Below are positions 1-6,576 of a stretch of 9,321 nucleotides of DNA, in pieces. Below the pieces are notes generated by a model that worked only from the letters and a program-made list of their open reading frames with translations, searched no databases and was not told the origin of the DNA. Origin of the DNA: an uncultured Actinomycetes bacterium (lineage in GTDB: Bacteria; Actinomycetota; Acidimicrobiia; Acidimicrobiales; Microtrichaceae); assembly GCA_903953195.1 (NCBI GenBank), contig CAJBIS010000328.1:1-9321 (forward strand), read 5' to 3'. Position numbers and translations under genes: made by a program. How positions within the stretch are numbered: the first letter of the stretch is position 1; each line of letters opens with the position of its first letter.

Positions 1-977
1 CTCAACACACCGCGGTAGACGAACAGCGCCGGCACGCCCCGGACCAGCAGCAACAGCGCGGCGAACACCGCGAGTCGCACCAGGTTCGACGGCGACGACA
101 ACAGCGAGCTCAGGTCGAACTTCATGCCGCTCACCACGAAGAAGAGCGGGATGAAGAAGCCGAAGCCGATCGCCTCGACGCGAGGCTTCAGCTCGGCGAC
201 CTGCTCGGGCCGGATGGCCAGTCGGGCGATGAGTCCGGCGGCGAACGCCCCCAGCAGGACGTCGAGTCCGAGCACCGACGCGAGGGCCACCATCCCCACG
301 ACCAGCAGCATCAGGATGCGGACCGGCAACTGGCTCGACGTCTCGAGATGCCGCTGCAGCAACTCGACCAGGCGGGGCGGCTGAGGTCGGGCGGCGACCC
401 ACGCGACGGCCAACGCGACGGCAACGAACAGGACCAGCAGGGCCGCCTCGCCGAGCGGTTGGGTCGTTCCCAGCAGGAGCGTCACCGCGAGCACCGGTCC
501 GAACTCGCCGACGGCGCCGGCGGCGATGAGGAACGCACCGAACCGCGTCTCGAGCAGCCCTCGGTCGCTGAGCATCGGGAGCAGCGTGCCCAGCGCGGTC
601 GTCGTCAGCGCGAGGCCGATGAGCAGACTCGAGATGACGAACCCTTGGCTCGCGAGCAACGCGCCGACGGCCAGACCGATGCCCAGCGTCACGCACCATC
701 CGACGATCCCGCGGTTGAGCGGCGCGCCGCGGATCCTCGAGAAGTCGAGTTCGTAACCCGCCAGGAAGAACAGCAGGCAGAGTCCCAGTTCGGCCAGACC
801 CGAGATGAGCGGGGTGACCTCCGCCCACCCCAGCACCGCCGGGCCGACGATGATCCCGAGGATCAACTCGAACAGCACCACCGGGATGCGGAACCGTCGG
901 AGCAGCTCGCTCAGCAACGGCGCCAGCACGGCGGCCGCGGTGATGACGAGCAGCGACACCGCGGCGTGCGATTCCAT
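1..977 (-). CDS. CPA2-family cation:proton antiporter (KefB/NapA-like), 3' end outside the window
   Basis: This is a polytopic inner-membrane protein predicted to exchange Na+ or K+ for protons. Reading the minus strand from the ATG at 977 gives about 325 uninterrupted residues made almost entirely of hydrophobic segments. Family hallmarks are visible: IPVVLFELILGIIVGP (31-46), FFLAGYELDF (70-79), the TTTALGTLLP stretch (125-134), AAGAVGEFGP (152-161) and, near the cut end, FFIPLFFVVSGMKFDL. Where classical electrogenic exchangers carry an ND or DD pair in the ion-binding helix, this protein has GEFGP with a single Glu at 158, a variant I associate with a KefB-like subgroup. The missing part would hold the last membrane helices and any cytosolic TrkA-N-type regulatory domain, so the K+/Na+ specificity cannot be told. 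The start is supported by a TANNNT box 6 bases upstream and by the family-typical N-terminus. The amidase gene lies 44 bases upstream on the same strand, but a private leaderless promoter is likely. Confidence 0.92.
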   Translation of the reverse strand, partial: MESHAAVSLLVITAAAVLAPLLSELLRRFRIPVVLFELILGIIVGPAVLGWAEVTPLISGLAELGLCLLFFLAGYELDFSRIRGAPLNRGIVGWCVTLGIGLAVGALLASQGFVISSLLIGLALTTTALGTLLPMLSDRGLLETRFGAFLIAAGAVGEFGPVLAVTLLLGTTQPLGEAALLVLFVAVALAVAWVAARPQPPRLVELLQRHLETSSQLPVRILMLLVVGMVALASVLGLDVLLGAFAAGLIARLAIRPEQVAELKPRVEAIGFGFFIPLFFVVSGMKFDLSSLLSSPSNLVRLAVFAALLLLVRGVPALFVYRGVL

Positions 978-989
978 CGAGTGAGCCTA
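978..989 (-). promoter_or_regulatory. Leaderless promoter -10 box for the antiporter gene
   Basis: On the minus strand the hexamer TAGGCT (989-984) is followed by exactly six bases (CACTCG) and then the ATG at 977. This matches the actinobacterial TANNNT -10 element placed so that transcription would begin on or next to the start codon. No Shine-Dalgarno sequence is present in front of the ATG. A weak -35 candidate, GTTACC (1011-1006), lies 16 bases further upstream. The box sits in the 44-base gap after the amidase stop codon, which argues that the antiporter need not depend on amidase transcription. Confidence 0.5.
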
Positions 990-1021
990 GGGCTGCGATC
1001 CCCCGGGTAACGCGGACCGGC

Positions 1022-2419
1022 TCAGCAGGGCGTGCCCGGCGCCACCAGCGGCCACGGGCGCTCCCGCTCGGCGACCCACGCGGCGTCGAGGAGCAGCGCG
1101 TCCGAGTGGTGACGGCCGAGGATCTGCATCCCCACCGGAAGCCCGTCGTGTTCCCCGATCGGGACCGACACCGCCGGGTTCCCGTACAGGTTGGACGGGA
1201 TCGTGAGCCGCCCGTTGTTGCCCATCGTGTCCTGACGTCCACCGAACACCGACGGCAGCGGCCCCTCGGCGTCGAACGCGACATCCGGATTCGACGACGT
1301 GATCACCAGATCGGCCTGCGTGAACAGTTCGGCCATCGCGTCGAAGAGCGCGGTGCGCCGCTCCTCGAGCTTGATGAGCGCGTCGAAGTCCAGTCCGCGT
1401 CCGGCCGCCCACTCGCACGCGAACTGCATCTCGATGGTCAGATCGTCCTTGCACGCCGGCCACGCGTCGCCGAGGACAGCGAACGTCCCCGCCATGTTCG
1501 CGAGCGACCATGCGGTGCCGACCGACGGAATGTCCACGTCGACGTCAACGACGCGCAGCCCAAGATCGGCGGCCAGCTGTTCGCCCGCCGAGCGCACGAG
1601 GGCGGCGGTCGCCGGGCTCACCACCGCGCCGGCGAAGTCGTCGACGATCGCCACCCGCAGGCCGCGCAGGTCCTCCAGGTGCGTGCCCAGACCTGACTCC
1701 CAGTCGTCCATGCGCGGCAGCGAGTGCGGGTCGGCCACGTCTGCGCCACTCGCCACATCGAGCCACCGCGCCGTGTCGCGCACCGATCGGGTGAGGCCCC
1801 CGACGGTGACCGTGAGTGCCCCGACGGCGAAGTGCGGTCCACGGGGAATCCGGCCGTAGGTGGTCTTGAGCCCGAGCAGGCCGCTGAATCCGGCAGGTAT
1901 CCGGATCGAACCGCCCCCGTCGCCACCCGTCGCGAGCGTCACCAGTCCCCCGGCGACCGCCGCCGCGCTCCCACCCGACGACCCGCCGGGCGTGCGACCG
2001 TGCTGCCACGGGTTGTGCGTCGCGCCATTCAGGACCGTGCGCGTCACGTTGACCCCGCCGAACTCCGACGCCGTGGTGAGCCCGACCGGAACGGTGCCCG
2101 ACGCGATCAGCCGTTCGACGTGCGTCGTGGTGAACGTGGCCACGTGGTCCTGCAGGGCCACGCACGCCTCGGTGTCCGGCCAACCCTCCACCTGGTCGAG
2201 CTCCTTGATGCCGAGCGGCACGCCACCGAACGGCAGCGACACGTCGGCATCCGCAGCTCGAGCGCGGGCCGCGTCGGGATCGAGGAAGCTGAACGCGTTC
2301 AGCGTCGACGACTCGATCGCCGACAGTGTCACCTCGAGTTCCTCGGCGGGTGTCCGGTCCCCGGAACGGTAGGCGTCGACCAGACTGCAGGCGTCGCCCT
2401 GCCACGGTGCATCAGTCAT
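1022..2419 (-). CDS. Amidase-signature family hydrolase
   Basis: This is a 465-residue, probably cytoplasmic amidase of the Ser-cisSer-Lys class, which hydrolyses carboxylic amides and related C-N bonds. The whole signature is present: Lys72 in GVPLGIKE, the glycine/serine loop GRTPGGSSGGSAAAVAGG (141-158) with cis-Ser147, and the nucleophile Ser171 in GGDGGGSIRIPA (165-176). The spacings Lys72-Ser147 (75) and Ser147-Ser171 (24) equal those of the triad in mammalian fatty acid amide hydrolase (142/217/241), so the catalytic core is complete. A C-terminal NLYGNPAVSVPIG...GLPVGMQILG stretch is also typical of the family, and the length is normal. There is no signal peptide. Nothing shows the substrate. 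GatA, the glutamyl-tRNA amidotransferase subunit, is unlikely because no gatB or gatC is adjacent and the substrate region is divergent. It is transcribed divergently from the META lipoprotein gene, probably as a leaderless message. Confidence 0.93.
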   Translation of the reverse strand: MTDAPWQGDACSLVDAYRSGDRTPAEELEVTLSAIESSTLNAFSFLDPDAARARAADADVSLPFGGVPLGIKELDQVEGWPDTEACVALQDHVATFTTTHVERLIASGTVPVGLTTASEFGGVNVTRTVLNGATHNPWQHGRTPGGSSGGSAAAVAGGLVTLATGGDGGGSIRIPAGFSGLLGLKTTYGRIPRGPHFAVGALTVTVGGLTRSVRDTARWLDVASGADVADPHSLPRMDDWESGLGTHLEDLRGLRVAIVDDFAGAVVSPATAALVRSAGEQLAADLGLRVVDVDVDIPSVGTAWSLANMAGTFAVLGDAWPACKDDLTIEMQFACEWAAGRGLDFDALIKLEERRTALFDAMAELFTQADLVITSSNPDVAFDAEGPLPSVFGGRQDTMGNNGRLTIPSNLYGNPAVSVPIGEHDGLPVGMQILGRHHSDALLLDAAWVAERERPWPLVAPGTPC

Positions 2420-2431
2420 GGCGCCACGGTA
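2420..2431 (-). promoter_or_regulatory. Leaderless promoter -10 box for the amidase gene
   Basis: On the minus strand the hexamer TACCGT (2431-2426) is followed by six bases (GGCGCC) and the ATG at 2419. This fits a TANNNT -10 box whose transcript starts at the initiation codon, and no ribosome binding site is visible. No good -35 hexamer can be picked out. The expected -35 area falls in the inverted repeat at 2441-2471, so a protein bound there could block this promoter. Confidence 0.5.
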
Positions 2432-2440
2432 ATCGGCCGG

Positions 2441-2471
2441 TCCTTGTCTCGGCCCGACCCGGCGACAAGGA
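2441..2471. repeat. Inverted repeat in the divergent amidase/META-lipoprotein region
   Basis: TCCTTGTC (2441-2448) and GACAAGGA (2464-2471) form a perfect 8-bp inverted repeat with 15 bases between the arms. Inner CGG (2450-2452) and CCG (2459-2461) could extend the pairing after a short bulge. The right arm contains the ribosome binding site of the lipoprotein gene. The whole element also spans about -22 to -52 relative to the amidase start, where its -35 region should lie. It could be a repressor operator for the divergent pair, or an mRNA hairpin that hides the lipoprotein ribosome binding site. The symmetry is seen directly; either role is inference. Confidence 0.45.
2467..2471 (+). promoter_or_regulatory. 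Ribosome binding site fixing the META lipoprotein start
   Basis: AAGGA ends seven bases before the ATG at 2479, a good Shine-Dalgarno placement. It selects this ATG over earlier in-frame starts that lie inside the amidase gene, and it puts a proper signal peptide at the N-terminus. Confidence 0.6.
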
Positions 2472-2478
2472 TGCGGTC

Positions 2479-3318
2479 ATGCAGCGATCGTTCCGTCACC
2501 GTTCCGCCGCGCTCGGGGGACTCAGCGCACTGTTCGCAACCGTCGTGCTGATCGGCGCCTCGTGCACCAGCGATGCCGGCTTCGAGTCGCCCACCACGTC
2601 GACCGGTTCGGGCGAAGCGGGTGGCGCCGCCTCGATCGTCGGCCCGTGGACACTCGTCTCGTACGGATCAGGCGGTGCCCAGACGTCGGCGGCGCCCGAA
2701 CCGGCCGCGCTGGTCCTCGCCGACGACGGGCGGTTCACCGGGTCGACGGGCTGCAACAACCTCGCCGGCGACTACACCGTGAGCGGATCGAAGCTCACCG
2801 TGTCGCCCGGGCCCATGACGAAGCGCGCCTGCATCGACGATGCCGGCAACGCTCAGGAGCAGGCCGTGCTGGCGGGCCTCACCAGCGCCGCCGGGTTCGG
2901 CGTCGACGGCGACCGGCTGACCATCACCGATGCCGGCGGCCGGACGGTGCTGGTGTTCGAGCGGGGGCCCGAGGGTCTCGCCGACACCGCGTGGACGGTC
3001 AGCGGCATCAACACCGGCACGGCGGTGGTGTCGAGCGAGTTCATCGGAGCGCTGAACGCGACGTTCGCCACCGATGGGACGGTGAGTGGGAGCGGAGGTT
3101 GCAACACGTTCAGCGGCGCCTACACCGACGACAACGGCAGCGTCGCCATCACGGACCTGCAGTCCACCGAGATCGGATGCGGGCCGGAGCGGGCCACGCT
3201 CGAGTCGCAGTACCTCGCGGCGCTGGGCCGGGCCGCCACCTACGAGCTCACCCCCTCGTCGCTCACGCTCCGCGACGCCGACGGCGCCATCCAGGTGATG
3301 TTCACCACGGCGCCGTGA
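2479..3318 (+). CDS. Lipoprotein with two META domains (HslJ-like)
   Basis: This 279-residue protein is predicted to be exported and anchored by lipid. A short basic start (QRSFRHR) precedes a hydrophobic stretch (about 10-27) ending in IGASC, with Cys29 as the modified residue. The lipobox is slightly unusual, with Gly rather than an aliphatic residue at -3. A Ser/Thr/Gly-rich linker (30-53) follows. Two tandem META domains come next, at about 55-161 and 168-278. Each has an opening WTL/WTV strand, the core GCNN or GCNTF (Cys92, Cys208) and a partner cysteine 26 residues on (Cys118, Cys234), so each domain probably holds one disulphide. META domains occur in E. coli HslJ and in secreted proteins of uncertain function, some tied to heat or antibiotic stress, so no precise role is claimed. 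The stop codon overlaps the start of the SCO6745-family gene, indicating co-translation. Confidence 0.9.
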   Translation: MQRSFRHRSAALGGLSALFATVVLIGASCTSDAGFESPTTSTGSGEAGGAASIVGPWTLVSYGSGGAQTSAAPEPAALVLADDGRFTGSTGCNNLAGDYTVSGSKLTVSPGPMTKRACIDDAGNAQEQAVLAGLTSAAGFGVDGDRLTITDAGGRTVLVFERGPEGLADTAWTVSGINTGTAVVSSEFIGALNATFATDGTVSGSGGCNTFSGAYTDDNGSVAITDLQSTEIGCGPERATLESQYLAALGRAATYELTPSSLTLRDADGAIQVMFTTAP

Positions 3319-4181
3319 CCGACTGGGAGTCGCTGAGCGCCCGGGCGTCGCTGGCGTCGCACCGGCTCATCGGTTGGATCTACTGGGATCCCGGAGCGAT
3401 CGAGCGGTACACCGCACTCGGCGTCCCCGACGGGTTCGGCTACTACATCGCCAGCCGTTGCGCCCCACTCGCCCCGGCCGGCCACCAGGCGGTCGCCGCC
3501 GCGTGTTACTCGATCCACGCCGGCTTCATCGAGCTCTGCCTCGACACCGCGGCACAGCACACGACGTTCCCGCAGATCGCGGCCGCCCGGAACGAGGCCG
3601 TCGGCGCCGGACTGCGAGCGTTCGCACCGCAGGTCTGCGATCCGCTCGCCCGGCTCGGCGAGCGACTGTGGGCGGCCGCCGACGCGCTGCCGCTGTCCGG
3701 GCGGGTCATGTTCGCCGCGCACCGTCAGGCGCCGCGTCCCGACGACCCCGTCGTCGCCGCGTGGCTCGCCGTCAACTGCATCCGGGAGTGGCGGGGCGAC
3801 ACCCACTTCGCGGTCCTCGCGGCAAACGACATCAGCGGCATCCAGGCGGGTGTCCTCCACAACGCCCACCTCAACTACCCCGAGCAGTGGATTCCGCGGA
3901 GCCGTGGGGCCGACGACGAGGCACTCGCCGAGGCGCTGCGCGACCTCGAGCGACGCGGGCTCGCGACCGACGGCGCAGTGAACGACGCCGGTCGGGACCT
4001 GCGCCGCCGGATCGAGTCGAGCACCGACCGCCTCTGCGAGCGGGCGTGGCGGCACCTCGGCGAGGCGACCACACTCGAATTCCTCGACCTCGTCGAGCCC
4101 GTCGGCCCCGACCTGCTCGAGCGCATCGACGCAACCGCCGGGCCCAACTGGATGCCGGCGGCACGCACCCCGCGGCCCTGA
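3315..4181 (+). CDS. SCO6745-family protein with C-terminal winged-helix-like region
   Basis: This 288-residue protein is predicted to be soluble and cytoplasmic, of unknown biochemical function. It resembles the actinobacterial family named after Streptomyces SCO6745. Recognisable parts are an N-terminal helical region with the GYYIASRCAPL motif (42-52) and a central block REWRGDTHFAVLAANDISG (157-175) followed by LHNAH (181-185). A C-terminal stretch at about 195-240 (EALRDLERRGLATDGAVNDAG and onward, toward DRL) reads like the recognition helix and wing of a MarR-type fold. The conserved Asp/His residues of the central block suggest a small-molecule or metal site, which is inference. The start is the GTG whose last bases overlap the previous stop (GTGA), a classic translational coupling arrangement, and no separate ribosome binding site is needed. 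It may be a transcription factor or an enzyme; the family has not been assigned as far as I know. Confidence 0.85.
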   Translation: MTDWESLSARASLASHRLIGWIYWDPGAIERYTALGVPDGFGYYIASRCAPLAPAGHQAVAAACYSIHAGFIELCLDTAAQHTTFPQIAAARNEAVGAGLRAFAPQVCDPLARLGERLWAAADALPLSGRVMFAAHRQAPRPDDPVVAAWLAVNCIREWRGDTHFAVLAANDISGIQAGVLHNAHLNYPEQWIPRSRGADDEALAEALRDLERRGLATDGAVNDAGRDLRRRIESSTDRLCERAWRHLGEATTLEFLDLVEPVGPDLLERIDATAGPNWMPAARTPRP

Positions 4182-4229
4182 TCCGCGCGGGCGCCTACAG
4201 ATTCGCGGCGCCACGGTCGATGCAGGGGC

Positions 4230-5837
4230 ATGCCGCTCCGCCCCACCGCACGCTGGACGCTCGTCACGGTCATGGTCGCGGTGCTGCTGGTGGCGGCATG
4301 CAGCACCGGCGCACCCCCGACCACACCCCCGACCACACCCCCGACCACACCCCCGACCACACCGGGTTCCCCGGGCCCGGTCGAACCGGCGCCGATCGAC
4401 CGGGTGACCGGCCGGTACGTCGTCGATCCTGGACCGCTCGACACGCTCTGGGTCGATCCGGTCGCCGGGCAGGACAGCCGACCGGGGACGACCCCCGAAC
4501 TCGCCCTCCGCACACTGGCCGAGGCCTGGAACCGCATCCCGGCCGGCACGCCGCTGACCCGGGGCGTCCGCATCGTGCTCCGCCCCGGCACCCATCCCGA
4601 GTCCTCACTGCCGAACTATCTCGAGCACCGGCACGGGACCGCCGCCGCACCGATCCTGATCGAGTCGGAGCGGGGACCTGGCACCAGCATCCTCGGCGGC
4701 GACCTCAACGTCTTCGACGTCGACCACCTGGTCCTGACCGGCATCGACATCGTCTGGGCCGGCGACTCGTTCCACTGTGAGCAGTGCCGGCACCTGGTCA
4801 TCAGGAACAGCCGCATGTGGGCAGGCGGCAGCGCCCATGAGGTCGTGAAGGTCAACCAGAGCCAGCACGTCTACATCGAGGACTCCGATCTGGGCGGCGC
4901 GGACGACAACGTGGTCGACTTCGTTGCAGTGCAACACGGTCATCTCCGCGGCAACGACCTGCACGATGCCGGCGACTGGTGCGCGTACGTCAAGGGCGGC
5001 AGCCACGACATCGTCGTCGACGGCAACGAGATCCACGAGTGTGGCACCGGCGGGTTCACCGCCGGCCAGGGCACCGGGTTCGAGTTCATGGTGGCGCCGT
5101 GGCTGCACCACGAGGCCAGCGGGATCACCGTCACCAACAACGTCGTCCACGACACCGACGGCGCCGGGCTGGGCGTGAACGGAGGAGCGCACGTGCTGTT
5201 CGCCCACAACACACTCGTCCGGGTCGGCGCCCGCAGTCATGTCGTCGAGTTCGTGCACGGCGGACGGGGCTGCGATGGCGACATGGTCGCCTGTCGGGCA
5301 CGACGCACACTCGGCGGCTGGGGCAGCGACGCCGCCGAAGGGCAGTTCATCCCCAACCGCGACATCGCGTTCATCGACAACGTCATCTGGAACCCGCCGG
5401 GGCACGGGAGCGCGTGGCAGCACGTCGACGTCCGCGGCGCCGTGGCCGCACCGGTGGCGTCCGGGGTCCCATCCCCCGCCCGCGGCGACGACGGCCTGCG
5501 CATCACGGGCAACGTCATCTGGAACGGACCCGCCGACCACCCGTCCGGGTTCGGGCAGGGATGCTCGGATGCCCACCCGACGTGCAACGAGACGCTGTTC
5601 CGCGCCAGCAACTGGGTCAACACCGTCGAACCTCGCCTCGTCGATCCTGTCGGCGGCGACTGGCGCCCGGCACCCGGGGGTGCGCTGAGCGCCCTGAGCG
5701 GCGTGCCGTTCCCAGCCTGGGACTGGACCGGCGACCCGTCCGGTTCCGGACCCCTGTCGCCGACCGACACCGGACGTGACCGCGCCGGCCGCCCACGCAA
5801 CCCGGACGGCGTGCCGGGCGCCTACCTCCCGGGATGA
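4230..5837 (+). CDS. Right-handed parallel beta-helix lipoprotein
   Basis: This 535-residue protein is predicted to be a lipid-anchored surface protein. A basic N-terminus and hydrophobic segment (10-22) end in the lipobox LVAAC, with Cys24 modified. A proline/threonine spacer made of four identical PPTT units (29-44) follows. The opening LWVDPVAGQDSRPGTTPELALRTLAEA (about 73-99) is the usual lead-in of secreted beta-helix proteins. From about 140 to 435, short repeats of the type HLVIRNSRM, HVYIEDSDL, DIVVDGNEIH, GITVTNNVVHD, HVLFAHNTLV and DIAFIDNVIWN form the coils, with an asparagine ladder. The C-terminus (DRAGRPRNPDGVPGAY) resembles the closing motif of choice-of-anchor Q proteins. Cysteines come in close pairs (183/186, 348/355, 445/452), probably disulphides or a metal site. 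Polysaccharide lyase, glycosidase or plain adhesin roles are all possible; I see no certain catalytic set. The start is the first ATG giving a complete signal peptide, with AGGGG placed very close in front. Confidence 0.88.
   Translation: MPLRPTARWTLVTVMVAVLLVAACSTGAPPTTPPTTPPTTPPTTPGSPGPVEPAPIDRVTGRYVVDPGPLDTLWVDPVAGQDSRPGTTPELALRTLAEAWNRIPAGTPLTRGVRIVLRPGTHPESSLPNYLEHRHGTAAAPILIESERGPGTSILGGDLNVFDVDHLVLTGIDIVWAGDSFHCEQCRHLVIRNSRMWAGGSAHEVVKVNQSQHVYIEDSDLGGADDNVVDFVAVQHGHLRGNDLHDAGDWCAYVKGGSHDIVVDGNEIHECGTGGFTAGQGTGFEFMVAPWLHHEASGITVTNNVVHDTDGAGLGVNGGAHVLFAHNTLVRVGARSHVVEFVHGGRGCDGDMVACRARRTLGGWGSDAAEGQFIPNRDIAFIDNVIWNPPGHGSAWQHVDVRGAVAAPVASGVPSPARGDDGLRITGNVIWNGPADHPSGFGQGCSDAHPTCNETLFRASNWVNTVEPRLVDPVGGDWRPAPGGALSALSGVPFPAWDWTGDPSGSGPLSPTDTGRDRAGRPRNPDGVPGAYLPG
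4314..4361 (+). repeat. Four perfect tandem copies of a 12-bp unit
   Basis: The unit CCCCCGACCACA occurs four times without a mismatch and keeps the reading frame, encoding PPTT four times directly after the lipobox of the beta-helix protein. Identical codons in every copy point to recent expansion by replication slippage. Changes in copy number would alter the length of the tether between membrane anchor and folded domain without a frameshift. Confidence 0.9.
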
Positions 5838-5866
5838 GCTGCGGCCGGACACTGGAGCACTGCCGG

Positions 5867-5878
5867 TAGGTTGGATCG
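5867..5878 (+). promoter_or_regulatory. Leaderless promoter -10 box for the TetR-type regulator
   Basis: TAGGTT (5867-5872) is followed by six bases (GGATCG) and the GTG at 5879, matching a TANNNT -10 element with transcription starting at the initiation codon. There is no Shine-Dalgarno sequence. A poor -35 candidate, CGGACA (5846-5851), is 15 bases upstream. The box lies in the 41-base gap after the beta-helix gene and suggests that the regulator has its own promoter. Confidence 0.5.
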
Positions 5879-6538
5879 GTGAGCGACCAACAGGACCTCG
5901 ACCTCGGGGGCGCCCATCCGCGGATCGTCGAACTCGCCGACGACTGGAACGAGACAGCACAGGCGCTGCTCGACGCAACGGTCACTCGACTCGAGTCGTC
6001 GACGTGGGACGCCGTGAACGTCGGCGAGATCCTGACCGAGTGCCACGTGTCGAGGAGTTCGCTCTACCACTACTTCGGCAGCCGGCAGGGGCTGCTCGCT
6101 GCGGCGTCGAGCGAGCGCTACCGCCGAATGCTGCTCGCCGAGAACCTGGCGACCATCGACGAGGCCGCGGCCTGCACGACCGAGGGCGAGTTCCTCGCCT
6201 TCGTGGAACATCAGGTGACCCGAATCGTCACCGACCCGATGACTCGAGATGTCCGACGGGCGCGCCTGGTTGCGCTCGCCGACGCCCTCCAGCACGACGC
6301 CGTCATGGGTCGACTGGTCGAGGCCCAACGACTCCTGCTCGACGCCGTGGCCCAGATCATCCGGGACGCCCGCCAGCGCGGGCTCGTCAACCCCGAGCTC
6401 GACGTCGACGCCTACTCGGCGTGGCTCCACAGCATGACGCTCGGCCGGACCACCACCGAGGAGTCGTTCCCGGACACGCAGCGGTGGCTCACCGTGGCCA
6501 TCCCCGCCGCGCTGGCGCCACTGCGCACACGGCGTTGA
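5879..6538 (+). CDS. TetR/AcrR-family transcriptional regulator
   Basis: This 219-residue protein is predicted to be a dimeric DNA-binding repressor or activator. The DNA-binding domain spans about 24-75: helix 1 in NETAQALLDATVTRLES (24-40), the helix-turn-helix in VNVGEILTECHVSRSSLYHYF (46-66, read in two parts as VGEILTEC and VSRSSLYHYF), and GSRQGLL leading into helix 4. The SSLYHYFGS signature is diagnostic of the family. The remaining ~145 residues are helical and form the variable ligand-binding and dimerisation domain, so the inducer cannot be predicted. The N-terminus has about 23 residues before helix 1, rather acidic and longer than many TetR proteins. The GTG start is nevertheless supported by the leaderless promoter box directly before it. 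It converges on the dehydrogenase gene with 21 bases between the stop codons. Likely targets are its own promoter or a neighbour, but no clear operator palindrome was found at its start. Confidence 0.92.
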   Translation: MSDQQDLDLGGAHPRIVELADDWNETAQALLDATVTRLESSTWDAVNVGEILTECHVSRSSLYHYFGSRQGLLAAASSERYRRMLLAENLATIDEAAACTTEGEFLAFVEHQVTRIVTDPMTRDVRRARLVALADALQHDAVMGRLVEAQRLLLDAVAQIIRDARQRGLVNPELDVDAYSAWLHSMTLGRTTTEESFPDTQRWLTVAIPAALAPLRTRR

Positions 6539-6555
6539 TCGGCGAGTCCTCGGGT

Positions 6556-6576
6556 CCGGTCAGAGTTCCTGATCGG
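6556..6576 (+). terminator. Weak stem-loop after the TetR gene, possible terminator
   Basis: CCGGTCAG (6556-6563) can pair with CTGATCGG (6569-6576) around a 5-base loop, giving eight pairs with one G-U when transcribed from the plus strand. It starts 17 bases after the regulator's stop codon. There is no T-run after it, as is common in actinobacteria, so it is only a candidate. It overlaps the last codons of the convergent dehydrogenase, and on that strand the G-U becomes a C-A mismatch. Confidence 0.3.

Noticed and set aside
348..1010. A 220-codon plus-strand frame over the antiporter
   Set aside because: The product is a string of Arg, Gln, Asp and Glu without motifs, while the opposite strand reads as a textbook membrane antiporter.
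4190..4212. Two GGCGCC hexamers that could pair as a hairpin after the SCO6745-family gene
   Set aside because: The arm is only 6 bp, the motif is self-complementary and common in such DNA, and there is no T-run, so a terminator call is not supported.
4314..4361. Tandem repeat considered as a CRISPR-like or replication iteron array
   Set aside because: The units are 12 bp, contiguous with no spacers, and lie inside a reading frame where they encode a proline/threonine linker.
3240..4595. A 451-codon open frame on the minus strand across the META, SCO6745 and beta-helix genes
   Set aside because: Its product is low-complexity and Arg/Gly/Ala-rich with no recognisable motif. It runs antisense to three well-supported genes and is explained by the scarcity of stop codons in GC-rich DNA. 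The same applies to the minus frame at 4605-5978 and the plus frame at 1724-2551.
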